Below the pieces are notes generated by a model, which had not been told where the DNA came from, did no database searches, and worked only from the letters and a program-made list of their open reading frames with translations. Below are positions 36,166-47,508 of a stretch of 64,000 nucleotides of DNA, one piece after another. A program made the position numbers and the translations under genes. This DNA comes from Owenia fusiformis (taxonomy: Eukaryota > Annelida > Polychaeta > Sabellida > Oweniidae), in the NCBI GenBank assembly GCA_903813345.2, contig CAIIXF020000012.1, positions 33,494,572 to 33,558,571 on the forward strand. Direction: 5' to 3'. Position 1 is the stretch's first letter; each line of letters opens with the position of its first letter.

Positions 36166-36374
36166 AAAACATGATCAGGGTACATTACGTATGTACGCGT
36201 GATTTTACATGTTGGTTGCGCTTTCTACACATGTGCGAGCCTACCAAAGCCACATTTGTCTGCATGTTACAGAAATCATCACGAAATATGTTCACCTATC
36301 TATGGGATTGTAACATGGGCATGTTATATTGATACATGTCAAGTAGGTGATCACCGCACACGTGCCCTTATTTT

Positions 36375-36900
36375 CATAATTGCTCCAAATTTTGGGGTAA
36401 TAGCATTATTTTTGTTAACTGAGATACAAATTATCAGCTTTGGTCTAAACTTTATAAGCTGATGTCCTGTAGAAATTGGATTTCTATCTATTTAATTCAA
36501 AATATATACCGTAGCTGACATTTTTCTTAGAAAAATATAATTTTTGATTTCTCAAGTACCAATATTTGTGTAACGTCAATTTCTTTAATATATAACTGCC
36601 GGTCGATTCTTGTGGTGATTGATAAAAGACAAGAATAAGATCTGAAAATGGCAATACGTGGGACAATATTAAGGGGTCTTTGGGTAGAGGTAGATTAAAA
36701 TCTGACAATAAAATGGCAATTAGATAGAATAAATCACAGAATCAAAGTCACTTAAAACTCCATACATTTTTATTACAGTATATTTAAATTTTGAAGTCAT
36801 TTATCATCCCACTATGTTCCCCTTCATGTCCAAGCTCAAGTGTTCTCTGTACAGTATATTGTGTGGGACATTTTGTATCATATTAGAATGCAAGACACTC
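36375..36900. other. Helicase intron C between the fold-back element and FReD3
   Basis: No gene seen. It resumes the ancestral intron (CATAATTGCTCCAAATTTTG) and runs to the FReD3 3' flank, with minor deletions compared with unit A. Confidence 0.55.
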
Positions 36901-37547
36901 CTATTTGGGACAAACTTTCATGCCAATCTTTTTAAAAGAATAATACCAATTGTCAGGTGAGCCAATTATGGTTGGCCACTGAAACCATGTCACACACTCA
37001 GCAAAAGCAGGGCACTTAGCATTAGTACTATAAAAACCAAACAGATGTGCACGGTGGCAGGCATTATGCCACCAAGCCCCTTTGAGCTTAACAGCACAAT
37101 TGTCGCTCCATTTATCATGATCACGGTCCTTTGTACTAAATGCCATACCATTGTGGTAAGCAAGAGAGTCCCCTGCATTTCCACTATAACCTCCAATTGT
37201 CAATGTGTAGTTATCACGTTCATCACTCACATCAAATATGGAGTATTCAGCATTCCTTGTCTCACTCTGTGAGGGCCACATGGTAAGTTCAACTCTGAGT
37301 TTATAGTTCCCTTGAGTTACTAAACCATGAAGGTTGTCCAGGCCAATGAAATGTTCACCTAAAGGGCTACCAAACCCTCTTTGGTACTCTGCCCAGCCTT
37401 TGCAGAAATCAACACTCCCATCAAATCGCCTTGCCATGTAGACACACCCACCGCTACAGTACACTCTGAATGCATTTTGTCCTGGTGGTTGGATTGTTCT
37501 AACACCAGTAAAGCATGTGTCATCACTACAGTCATGAGGCAAAGGTA
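36901..37547 (-). CDS. FReD3 exon 2: fibrinogen-related domain
   Basis: A complete fibrinogen-like domain (MARRFDGSVDFCKGW, GEHFIGLDNLHGL, LTIGGYSGNAGDSLAYHNGM, acidic loop STKDRDHDKWSDNCAV, ending KVCPK). SVDFCKGW carries a Cys where the other copies have Tyr, giving an extra cysteine. Acceptor AG is at 37549-37548. With exon 1 ending at 39056 the joined frame is 1170 nt (389 residues), the longest of the set. Loop residues HNACHRAHLFGF and CPAFAECVTWFQW differ from the other copies. Confidence 0.92.
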
Positions 37548-38244
37548 CTGAAAAACAATAGAGGCATCATGTAGTTAAAGTTTGAAAATATTCTCCAAAT
37601 TAAATTTTTTGAATTTTAATCTTTTAATTTTCTGCGATTGAAACAAAAAACAGATTCCAGATCATCAAATACAGCATTTCACATTTCATTATTTTTTCCT
37701 TTCCAAGTAGTTGCTTTGACATGATATCTTAATTAAGGAAATTATGAATGGAAAAATTAAGATACTAAAGTCCTTTGCAAAATTCTTCTAGAATTACCCA
37801 TGGCAAAGTTTGCATGTGTTCTTTTTCTCTATTAAGTTCTCTTTTGACATCTTGAATTTCTTAGTACTCGCATAACATTTACTTGATTTTTTCATATTTT
37901 TTACCTTGCTAACGATACACTCTTGGGCTACTTTGTACAGATTTTCAGTGAATTTGGTTTCGGTTGCTGAGAAAATACTTGTCAAAAACTGTCTCATTGT
38001 CTGAGACACCCAATATATATATGTACCAATATCCTATCTTCTCTCATATTTCTTCAACTAATTATTGTAATTTCTCAACACAAAATAGATTACAATGTAT
38101 GGTATGCATTAGTGAAATTATGAATTGGAATTGGCATCTAAAATTAAATTTCTGTAATGTATTGGCCAGCCTTATTGACCCAGGCAGATACCAGCTTGTC
38201 GAAAAAGTGATATCACTTTATGATCTGATATTCGTTTTTCATCT

Positions 38245-39008
38245 GGTGATATGGATTGGAGGGGGAGTAGCTGATTTTCGCTAGATAATTCAACAAATCT
38301 GGAAGATATATTTTTACTATTGTCATTGTTGGTTTTGTAAAATACATTACCATATGTTCTATAATAAATAATCGAAAATTATTAGAATTGAACTGAAGGG
38401 GTTGAATGAGGGGAAGTATTGGAGTAATTTGTCTATAAGACATATGATAAGAGATGTAACTTGACTTTATTTCCAATAACTCCAACTGTACCTAATTTTC
38501 ACTTTCAGAGTTGTAACATCAAAATGTTACTAAGTTACTGAGTTCAATTTTCAAATACACAAATTCATGGAAATTTCTTTCAGCCTAAAGACATATTACA
38601 CCCCCCCCTCCGTTCACCCCCTCCCGCTTTGTTCAATTCTAATTATATTTTATCTAGCGTATGGAAACTTATTTTGAAAAACCAGCAATGGCATTGATTT
38701 TGTTATGAAAACATCACTATTAGTATTGATTGCAGGTCGTGTAGACCATTGTCGCTTGATTTACAGCAAAAACATTGACATTTGCACATTGGTGATGCTG
38801 CACCTTTTCTAATAGATCTTATATCTTAGAAGCCTATTGGATCAAAAACAGTCAATGAAGACCTAACACATGTAACATATTTCCCTGTGTCATGCGCCTA
38901 TTCATTTAGCAATTCAATTGTAAACTTTCTGTTGAAAAAATTAATCTTGCAGATTTATGGCATTTTCTAGCAAAAATCAACCACTCCCCCTCCGTTCATT
39001 TCTTCCGA
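38245..39008. repeat. Inverted-repeat element in the FReD3 intron
   Basis: Left arm about 38251-38291 (GGATTGGAGGGGGAGTAGCT) and right arm about 38960-39008 are inverted copies, as in the other FReD introns. Confidence 0.62.
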
Positions 39009-39055
39009 TCATTAGGCGTGATAATACTAGACTAAAAATTGAAACAACTTCATAC

Positions 39056-39578
39056 TTCGGAAATAGTGCTCTTCCAAGCGATCTCTTATACGAGTTACAT
39101 CAGCTTTCATCTCATCAACCTTGTCATTTACTTCTTCTACTTCATCATTTACTTGTTCCACTTTTTCATTTACTTCTTCCACTTTATCATTTACTTCTTC
39201 TACTTTATCATTTACTTCTTCCACTTTATCACATACTTCTTCTACTTTATCATTTACTTCTTCTACTTTATCATTTACTTCTTCCACTTTATCACATACT
39301 TCTTCTACTTTATCATTTACTTCTTCTACTTTATCATTTACTTCTTCCACTTTATCATTTACCTTTTCCACTTTTTCATTTACTGCATTTATTTGTTCTT
39401 CATCTCTTGTGCAGCAGTTTTGTATATCAGATTTTAGTTCACTAAGCTGTGTGCTCAAGCTTGTATCAAGGTTGTCAATATGCGTTTTCTTGCATGTACT
39501 AGGCTTCTTGGCTTTTTTCTCCAAATGAACATCTCCAACGAGGAATACTATTAACAATACTTTCGTAATCAGATACAT
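39056..39578 (-). CDS. FReD3 exon 1: signal peptide and fourteen-heptad coiled coil
   Basis: It starts at ATG 39578-39576 (MYLITKVLLIVFLVGDVHL; two extra residues, IT, relative to the other copies). It has fourteen heptads, two of them with Cys in place of Asn (CDKVEEV), the longest stalk of the four. The usual exon end (IQDN...KSE and its donor) is deleted. The nearest usable donor, GAAGTATGAAG (GT 39055-39054), ends the exon in the same phase 1 and keeps the gene open. If that donor is not used the frame stops at 39027. The donor choice is my inference. Confidence 0.78.
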
Positions 39579-39653
39579 GATTGTAGCAAGATGTGTGTTG
39601 ATCAGAAATTGACTGTGCTCAGTTAAAGTTGATTTACTCGAGAATGAAAACAT

Positions 39654-40726
39654 TATTTTTACTTTGCATGCATCATTAATTTAGCCGCTTTGCATCAAGC
39701 ATATAATTATGTGCAATATCACTGTGATTCAAAACATATATGGGGCCAGGTCGATATTTGAATGACCATCAAAAATGTAATTAATTTAGTGAGGGCTTTA
39801 CCCCCCCCCCTCCCCTCTCCTCTTCTAACGAATGTCAAAATGATGATTCTCACGCAGTAAAAGTAAGTCAAAATGTTGATTTAAATGCATTGTACAAGTA
39901 CAAGCCCTGTATACAATATTTGCAAGTGCGATAAACAACACATATCATATTCTCTTACATATCTGATGTGGCTGATACCTTAATTGATAACTTATTCATT
40001 GTAAATTCTCACACGTTTTCTATATGCCCCAGGTCCTCTTTTTTTATTATTACTCTGGCAACCATTTATAATTGAGTATTTCTGTTATACTAAATATTTT
40101 TGTGGGATTTAATCATCATTGCATATTATACATTTTGTGACAATTACAGTAAAAAAAAGTTGAAAGCACCTTTATCATTATGAGATATGTATTTAAATAT
40201 ATGCTATTGTATCATAAGGACTTATCTCAACAAAAATGCTAATTAACAAGGGTAGAGCATATCTTTAACAGTACATTATTTAATCAATTGATTTTGTGAT
40301 CATCAGAAAATAGATGAGGTAATATATTAAACAATGATGTTTGAAAGTATTTTTCATCTCTGATCTCCGTATGTACATATCATTTATAAAACCCATCACA
40401 ACTATTTATTGCTCATTTATAAGTATTGAATATTGTTTGAAGTTTTGTATTAAGTAATTTTCACTTCATCTCCATATTTACATATAATGAATAACAAAGC
40501 CAACATTGTAACTATTTATTGCTCATAGTATTGATATGTGCGTTTTTCATCCTTGTAAGATACCTTTCTACTTTTCATTATTTGGATGTCGTATATTGTG
40601 ACATATTGTTATATTATCTAACTTTTTGTAGATGGTGTTTGGTGTTCGGGGTATAATTGCATCGGTAACAAATTCTAGCAACTTCCAATAACTTCACAAC
40701 CTTCAAATTTTTACTGTGAACATATA
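39654..40726. other. Helicase intron C, FReD3 upstream region
   Basis: No gene seen. It matches 4883-6070 of unit A, including the C-run (about 39800) and AT-rich sequence, and ends at the TA target of the mariner insertion. Confidence 0.55.
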
Positions 40727-41742
40727 CCAGGTCGTTCAATAAGTTCATGCAATAATATTCTCATTCTTTTATTTTTCAATGTTTCTCCTTAAAACTTTCA
40801 CAAAGCATAGAAAAAATACCTACTCATTGAAAAACAAAAAAATAAATAGCTTTGTTTTGATTCGACAAAAGTTATGGTTGCTATGGTAACCCGTGTTTTG
40901 GTCACACGGGGCAATTTATGAGGTGAAAAAAGTTTAATTTTAATTGAATTCCTGTGATTTATTAGTTGCACATTAGATACACTCTATAAAACATTGTCTT
41001 TTCAAATTGAAGTTCCTATCAAGCATGTCACTACACTAAATGCATAGTTCCTGGTGCTTCACCCATTCTTCGTATTGAGCCCTAAAGCCACAATGGAATT
41101 TAGTGTGCCACCTTAAGCGAGCTCTACAAAAAGCAATAGCCTGAAATTACACCCTTCTCCAAGCTATTTCACCAAGACAATGCCCCATGTCATCGAGCAG
41201 ATATGGTTCAGGATACCATCTGAGATACCCTACAATGGAGATTTTAGACCAGGCTGCATACTCCCCTGATAAGGCTGTATTGGACTTTGGGGCGTTCAAT
41301 AGGATGAAAGATGAACTGAGGTGATTGTTATGCAAGCATGACAGAGCTCACTGCAGCTGTGCAGAGTGCAATGTGCACTGAATTCCCTTGGGGCTTTAGG
41401 GCTCAATATGAAGAATGGGTGAAGCGCCAGGAACTATGCATCCAGTATAAAGAGGAATATTTTGAGCTTTTAATGAAGTGACATGCTTGTTAGAATGTGC
41501 AACTAATATAATATCACAAGAATTCAATAAAAATTAAACTTTTTCACGTCATAAACTTGCCCCGCGTGACCAAAATACAGGTTACCATAGCAACCATAAC
41601 TTTTGACCAATCATAATAAAGTAATTTTTTTTGTTTTTCAATGAGTAGGTATTTTTTCTATGATTTGTGAAAGTTTCAAGGAAAAACATTAAAAAATAAA
41701 AAAAATGAGAATGTTTTAGCATGAACTTATTGAACGACCTGG
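40727..41742 (+). mobile_element. Palindromic mariner derivative with transposase remnant
   Basis: It begins CCAGGTCGTTCAATAAGTTC and ends with its exact complement, flanked by TA. Units A, B and D have the empty site (A and D read CATATATAAACATGTC). The single-copy middle and right part encode a decayed mariner transposase C-terminus on the + strand: QDNAPCHRADMVQD (catalytic Asp region), YSPDKAVLDFGAFNRMKDEL in another frame (third catalytic Asp region), and FRAQYEEWVKRQELCIQYKE. The left 355 bp (40731-41089) is an inverted copy of the right end (41392-41742), including that C-terminal coding piece. Stops and frameshifts make it inactive. Confidence 0.88.
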
Positions 41743-42252
41743 TATAAGCATGTCATGAGTTCCAACATATTTCTGCCAATAGCTATTACCATGGCAACAT
41801 ATTGAAGGCTAGAAGAGCCATCTTTTTTCAACTTGATTATTCAAGTTTACCATTTTTTCAAAAGCATCTCATCTGTAGCAATTATTACACTTTAGTAACC
41901 ATTTGCAAGTGGTGACATTTTTGGCAATTTTTACTTGTGTAATATTTATGTTTATTTTGCTTTAACTGGAAAAGTAATTTGGCACAATTCTGTTGAAATT
42001 TTATATTTAAATTCTTAGAAGCATTTTACACTTTCCAATGACATGGTTAGTAAGTTTTTCAAAACTGATGTATACGAACACCTTGGTAATTTTCCCATCA
42101 AAGGAACTTCAGGGGATATAGAGAACATGGCTGCCATCTTTAAAAATGGTGGCTGGTTAAAATACACACTTTTTATGATTTTTGCTGTAACTCGCAATTA
42201 AAATAGTGGGGTGATTTTGTTTATATTTGATGAACAAATTTTAAAAGTTTAA
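41743..42252. other. Helicase intron C, modular repeat up to the LINE insertion
   Basis: No gene seen. It continues the older modular repeat of units A and B (GCATTTTACACTTTCCAATG, TGCTGTAACTCGCAATTAAA). The ancestral sequence stops at AAAAGTTTAA and resumes at 48011. Confidence 0.55.
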
Positions 42253-42776
42253 AGAGATTGGGTCTCCTAAAAACACAATTAGAGTTATCCCCTGATTTTT
42301 TCGTGTTTTATGTAAAACAAGTTTGTTTATCAACTTATCAATTCTGAGGCTTGAATTAATTCGTTAACAGTATCAATTGGATGATTGTTCCTAGCCATCA
42401 ATTTCCACTTACATCAATAGAAATTCAAATTCAAATTTAAAAAGCCCGCTCAAATTTGTTCTAGTCTGATTGGCTTTTTCCTTCAGATTATTTTGGCTCA
42501 GAGAAGCCATATTAATTACTTCTAAGGGGTTACAATTTCAATTTTTCAATTTTATTTATTATACCATCACCCAAATAAAGGGTATTAGGCAAAAGTACAT
42601 ACAGTAAATAAGTATTTAACAATTAAGTATTTCATAACAAACATATTTACAATTGCTTCCCAGCCTCATTTAGAAACTTACATAATGCTAACAATACTTT
42701 ACTATCAGATTGTAACAGCTTGGCATATTTAAAAGTACTAATGTTTTTACAAAAATATTGGGGTAAGTATTGTTTT

Positions 42777-43099
42777 CTAATTATTATTATTATTATTATA
42801 TTTTGGTTACCGCCATATTTGGCGAGCAATACCTCATTGGTATATTCCGTATTTACGTATTTTACACTCGAAGATAGAGCCAGAAACCCCTCCTTGGAGG
42901 AGCCCTGTGTTATTTTATGTGCACAGGTACACAGACATACAGGTACACACCACAGCCTTTTATACGAGTCGTGAACCACTCAGTCAAACACCCAGAATTA
43001 CATAACGCACAAACAAACCTGTCTGAACCGGGAATCGAACCCGGGGCCAAGCGATATTGGTAACCTTGACTCTCTCTGCCACTGAGCCATAGCGGGTGG
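42777..43099 (-). mobile_element. tRNA-derived SINE inserted in the LINE
   Basis: On the minus strand the head resembles a tRNA. Box A is TGGCTCAGTGG (43089-43079) and box B is GGTTCGATTCC (43041-43031), the two internal RNA polymerase III promoter elements. A non-tRNA body and a TAA-type tail (about 42801-42777) follow. It interrupts the ORF2 C-terminus, whose coding sequence continues on both sides. It is not a functional tRNA gene: there is no credible anticodon arm or mature 3' end. Confidence 0.85.
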
Positions 43100-43735
43100 A
43101 CTTTTAACAGACTTACATTCTAATATAAAATGAAATTCATCTCCTAATGAATTGTTATTACATAGTTCACAAAATCTCCTATTTCTTTCTACATTTCTAT
43201 ACCTACCCCTCTCAATAGGTAATTTTGTGTTGGACATTCTGTATTTTGATAAAATAACTCTATATTTTTGAGGCAGTGAAAATAAGTAGTCTTCAAACTT
43301 GAATTCTGTTTTAAAAATTCTATAATTAAAACCTATGTTACTATTACTTACATCATTTTCCCACGATTGCCTGAACTGGTCTTCTAGCCTTAATTTTACC
43401 ATTTTAACAAATTTTGAAAAATGCGAACTACTAGGATTTAACCAAATGTTTGTCATTCCAAGATTATCTAATGACTTCTTGACATAATTCAGCCAGTCAG
43501 ACTTCACAAGATTTTTATCAAAATAACTTCTATATATTTTGTACATCTTTGCCGAGAGCGTTTTTTCATTGTTAGAGCTTAATCTATACCAATATTTTAA
43601 TATACAGAAATCAAATTTTACCCTTAATGGCATTCTCCCTAACTCACCATAAACCATAAAGGTTGGTGTTGATGCTTTGACTTTAAGGATATACTTTAAA
43701 AACTTTAAATGTAATTTTTCTATTTTGTATTGTTG
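43100..43735 (-). pseudogene. LINE ORF2 C-terminal part after the frameshift
   Basis: It continues ORF2 one frame over: IEKLHLKFLKYILKVKASTP, VYGELGRMPLRVKFDFCILK, and a zinc-knuckle-like CELCNNNSLGDEFHFILEC (C-x2-C-x9-H-x4-C). It runs into the SINE at about 43099. After the SINE the last piece resumes at about 42776 and ends at 42647 (QYLPQYFCKNISTFKYAKLL and on to the stop). Confidence 0.85.
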
Positions 43736-46452
43736 ATAAAGCCCCATACCTCAGCCCCATATAACAAAATGGGGGCAACAAGCGTATCAAAAAGATGTAA
43801 TTGTGTCTTAATTGGTAACGAATATCTATTACCCTGGCTAAGTATAGCAAACATGGCCTTTTCTGCCTGGCTATATACATTTTTAATATTTTGATTGAAT
43901 CCACCCTTTTGATCAATAATAACTCCAAGATATTTAAAAACAGTCACATTTTCCAGTTTAATTCCATCCAAAACTACATTTTGAATACCTTTTCTACCTG
44001 TTTTACTATTACTAAAAACCATAACCTTGGTTTTATCTAAGTTGATGTGGATTTTCCATTTTTTACAATATCGTGATAATTCAGAAAAGGCCTTTTGCAA
44101 ATTGGTCATAGAATTAGCAAATATCACAGTATCATCTGCGTATAATAAAACAAGCAACTTTAAAAGTACATTTAGTTGTGCGTCATCCATAAGTGGAATA
44201 GGTTCACAACTATTGTCAAGTAAAACGGCTTCTACATCATTTATAAACAAAGCATAGAGCAAAGGGGAGAGATTTTCTCCCTGACATAGCCCTAAAGATG
44301 AGCTAAAAAAATCAGACTTTTTAACATTATCATGAGATACACAACTCTTAATATTATTATACATATTCTGGATTACAGTTAAAAACCTTCCTTCGATTCC
44401 ATAACATTTAATTAGTTTGTGCCATAGGCCAGCTCTCCACACAGAGTCAAACGCAACCGAATAATCTACGAATCCACAATAAAGTTTTTGCTTCTTAGTC
44501 AAAAGAATATCAATCAAGCATTTCAAAACAAAGATGTGATCAGTTGTGGAATGAAACTTCCGAAATCCACACTGATTAATATTTAACAATTCCATTGAAT
44601 TTACGAAGTCAGTCAGTCTTACATTCAACACATGAGTGAATAATTTAGCACAACAGCTTAACAATGTTATACCTCTATAATTTTTGGGATCGTTCAGATT
44701 ACCCTTTTTCTTGAAAATCGGTTTAATAATTCCTTTCAACCAGTCACTAGGCATAACTCCACAGGTTAACACTTTATTAAACAATTTCACCCATACGTCA
44801 ATCAATAATGATTTACTGTACTTAATATACTCATTTAATATATTATCCATACCTGAAGACTTGCCATTCTTTAAGGATTTGATAGCTGAATAAATTTCAT
44901 CAGCTGTGATGTCACAATTAAGAAGTTTAATATTCAAGTCATAAGCAAAGCCTGTCTCATACTGAGAAGGCATGTCTTCTGGTATCTCATGTGATGCATC
45001 AGATGAGTACAAGCTTTCAAAATGATCCCTTAAGAGATCAAGGTTGACTTCATTGAATTCTTTTTTTGACTTTGGATTTAAAATTTTCCAATACCTTTTA
45101 CTATCATTCTTTTTGAGATTCAATAATTTTTTGTTAAATTGCCTCTTGTACTCTTTCTGTGCTTTGATGCGTTGCTTTTTGTATTGTTTGTTTTTACGTA
45201 CCATGTCTTGCTTATCTAGTTCACTTTTAGTCCTAAGATACCTATTTTTAGCATTATTATATGATCTCCTTTTTAGATGACATGTTTTATCAAACCATTT
45301 ATTAACATTTTTACCATTTTTAAAAACGTCTTGTTTACATGTTTTTACTGATAACCCTGATTTATCAGCAGCAGACAAAATACGTTCATTTAGCTTTACA
45401 TTTAAATCGTCAACAGATGTTGATGGATCATCTAACAATACATTTAGTTGCTTTATAACTTCAGTATCTAAATTTGTTTGAAAATCATCAGCCTTATCGT
45501 TAGACCATATATATTTAAAATGATTGTCATTTGCCACAAATGAGATATTCTGATCATCACAGATTAAAGTTTGATTCTTACATGTCATAGACAAGTTAAT
45601 GAAGCAATGAACGTTAGAATAATCTTGGTTAAATTGTTCTATCTCAACATTTTTCAGATCTGGTGTGCATATTAGACCTGTTGATAATATAATATAGTCT
45701 GTTACAGAACCCTTTCCTTTAAAACATGTAATATTTTCACTATTCTTTCCAAATCTCCCATTAGCAATAAATAAATTATTTGCTTTACACATTTGTATCA
45801 GTCTATTCCCAAAATTATTTACCCTGTGTGAGTCATGTGAAACTCGTTTCACTTTAACATTGTAATTCTCAAGCTGATCTATTGCATTAAAAAATTCTAC
45901 CATTTTGTCATCAATGCAATGCGTCATATACTTGTCAATTTTAGCATAATCTTCCATTGAACCTGTATGTGAATTTAAATCCCCCAAGAGGCAGAGTTCT
46001 TCATTTTCATTTTGCAAACTAAGCATCTCTGATTCAATTTTATCAAAACAGTTATAGTCAGAGTACAGTGATCCTTCAGGTGGGATATATACACCTCCTA
46101 ATAGCATTGGATGACCACATAATTGACTATCAATCCTCAACCATAGGACACAATCACATTTGTTTTCAATATATTTGATATGTTTCTTAAATTGTTGTTT
46201 TACAGCTACAAGAATCCCTCCAGATTTTTTAACAGACATCTTCTTTCTAATTTTGAAAAATGTTATATATCCAAGTTCTTTTAAATCCCTTGAAATATTT
46301 ATCTCATCAACTTTATCCAGTTTTGTTTCAGTTAAGGTAAGGATATCATACTCTGAAATTTTGACTCTGAAGTCTGGATTGGATAATTTCGATTTTAATC
46401 CACAAACATTTATATGGCCAAACTTTCTAAGAGGGAGAGACTGGGAGGATTC
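43720..46452 (-). pseudogene. LINE ORF2: endonuclease and reverse transcriptase (frameshifted)
   Basis: The frame is open from directly after the ORF1 stop (46452) to 43720. It starts with an APE-type endonuclease (HINVCGLKSK, ILTLTETKLD, LLGDLNSHTG, GSVTDYIILS), followed by a reverse transcriptase with DYSVAFDSVWRAGLW, GLCQGENLSPLLYALFINDV and the catalytic LLYADDTVIFA. The endonuclease SDH motif reads SNVH here. The first ATG, at 46239, lies inside the endonuclease, so translation from it would lose the N-terminal catalytic part. The frame ends early at EVWGFINNTK because of a one-base shift near 43735; the protein continues in the next frame. Confidence 0.88.
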
Positions 46453-47508
46453 CTATCTCATTGTGTGAGTCCCTCTACCACCTCTAGCTCCACCTCTGGC
46501 AGTAGATGCACCACCTCTAGCTCCACCTCTTGCAATAGGGGCATTTGCGCCACCCCTTCCACTTCTTCCTCTAGTCACTGTGTCAGCATCCTCATTGATG
46601 TCATCATCATCCCAGTTGTTTCTGCTCCAGTCATCTCTGTTCCAATTATGTCTTCGTTCTCGACCTGCAGGTGTCAGACGACCACTACCTGTGAATGTGT
46701 ATTGGTTACCATTGGGTATGTTTGAGAGGATTTCACGGCAATTAATTTCAATGAGCCTTTCTGCATGTGACTTAGCACCATGAATGTATATATTCTTAAA
46801 TTTCTCAGTCTGTCTTAGCTTCATTTTACTCTGGAGTATAGCGATTTTATCATCCCTTGTGGCTACCTGAACTTTGACAACACCTGGACGACCATTCCTT
46901 GATTTGGTTCTCTCTACATCTGTTATAATTTTGTGGTCCATTTTTAGACCTTCCTGCAGCAATACAGAGATTTTGCCCCTCAGATTCTCATTTTCAGAGG
47001 CTGGTACATTAGTTACTATGATAGAATTCTGAGGATCAAACCTCTGTGATGTCGCAGGGACTGCTCTAACCTCCGTTTGTTGTTTTTCAACTGTTTCAAT
47101 CCTCTTGGTTATGTCCCCCAGCTTCTTATTCATATCTAGGTCGAACCGCTGTATACCGTGTTTTATGGCATTAATTTCAGAATCAACCTTGGCAGTGATC
47201 ATCGCCTCAAATTTGGCAAATGTAGCTTCAATGGATTTTCTTGCAGATTCAATTTCTCCCTTGATCACTTCACGGATATCTGCCAGATTTAACTGATTTT
47301 CATTTTTCCCAGTGTTAGTGATTTCTGTTTCACCATTCACTTGCTTAGAGTTTTCAGTATCACTACAAGGCTCACTTTCGTTATCAGTTTCCATTGTGTC
47401 TTTAGAAATGTTTGACTCACTGTCGTCTTTGTTTGTTTTATTCTTGTTTTTCTTTTTCATCTGTTTCTTTTTCTGAGTCTTACGATTTTGGCTTTTTGGG
47501 GATGTCAT
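46453..47508 (-). CDS. LINE ORF1 protein (coiled coil, RRM-like, RGG tail)
   Basis: A 351-residue RNA-binding chaperone of the retrotransposon. The N-terminus is lysine-rich and acidic (about residues 1-70). A coiled coil follows (about 75-145, REVIKGEIESARKSIEATFA and MNKKLGDITKRIETVEKQ), then an RRM-like domain (from about 163, NSIIVTNVPASENENLRGKI), and a C-terminal tail rich in RGG (GGARGGASTARGGARGGRG). There is no zinc knuckle. It ends at TAG 46455-46453. The next frame downstream, ORF2, is in the same reading frame. Confidence 0.85.
   Translation of the reverse strand: MTSPKSQNRKTQKKKQMKKKNKNKTNKDDSESNISKDTMETDNESEPCSDTENSKQVNGETEITNTGKNENQLNLADIREVIKGEIESARKSIEATFAKFEAMITAKVDSEINAIKHGIQRFDLDMNKKLGDITKRIETVEKQQTEVRAVPATSQRFDPQNSIIVTNVPASENENLRGKISVLLQEGLKMDHKIITDVERTKSRNGRPGVVKVQVATRDDKIAILQSKMKLRQTEKFKNIYIHGAKSHAERLIEINCREILSNIPNGNQYTFTGSGRLTPAGRERRHNWNRDDWSRNNWDDDDINEDADTVTRGRSGRGGANAPIARGGARGGASTARGGARGGRGTHTMR

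Larger units (their letters stand above)
32604..36366. mobile_element. 3.76-kb fold-back transposon built of two opposed 132-bp satellite arrays
   Basis: It is flanked by the 8-bp direct repeat CTTATTTT (32596-32603 and 36367-36374). Units A, B and D have the uninterrupted site. Ends begin GGTTCTTGTGCCATGCTCAC and, in reverse complement, GGCACGTGTGCGGTGATCAC (18 of the first 24 bases agree). The left part (about 32700-34080) is a tandem array with a 132-bp period in one orientation. The right part (about 34490-36160) is the same satellite in the opposite orientation. A unique spacer of about 400 bp separates them. Architecture and target size recall Drosophila FB, Galileo/P-type and sea urchin TU elements. 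No transposase was seen. Confidence 0.88.

Noticed and set aside
39039-39528. Hydrophobic repeat frames on the + strand (FIIYFFH-type and SFTSSTL-type)
   Set aside because: These are the two antisense frames of the FReD3 heptad coding repeat; similar ones occur opposite FReD1, 2 and 4 exons.
43008-43100. Possible tRNA gene on the minus strand
   Set aside because: A and B boxes are present, but there is no convincing cloverleaf or anticodon arm, and a SINE body and TAA-type tail follow; called a SINE.
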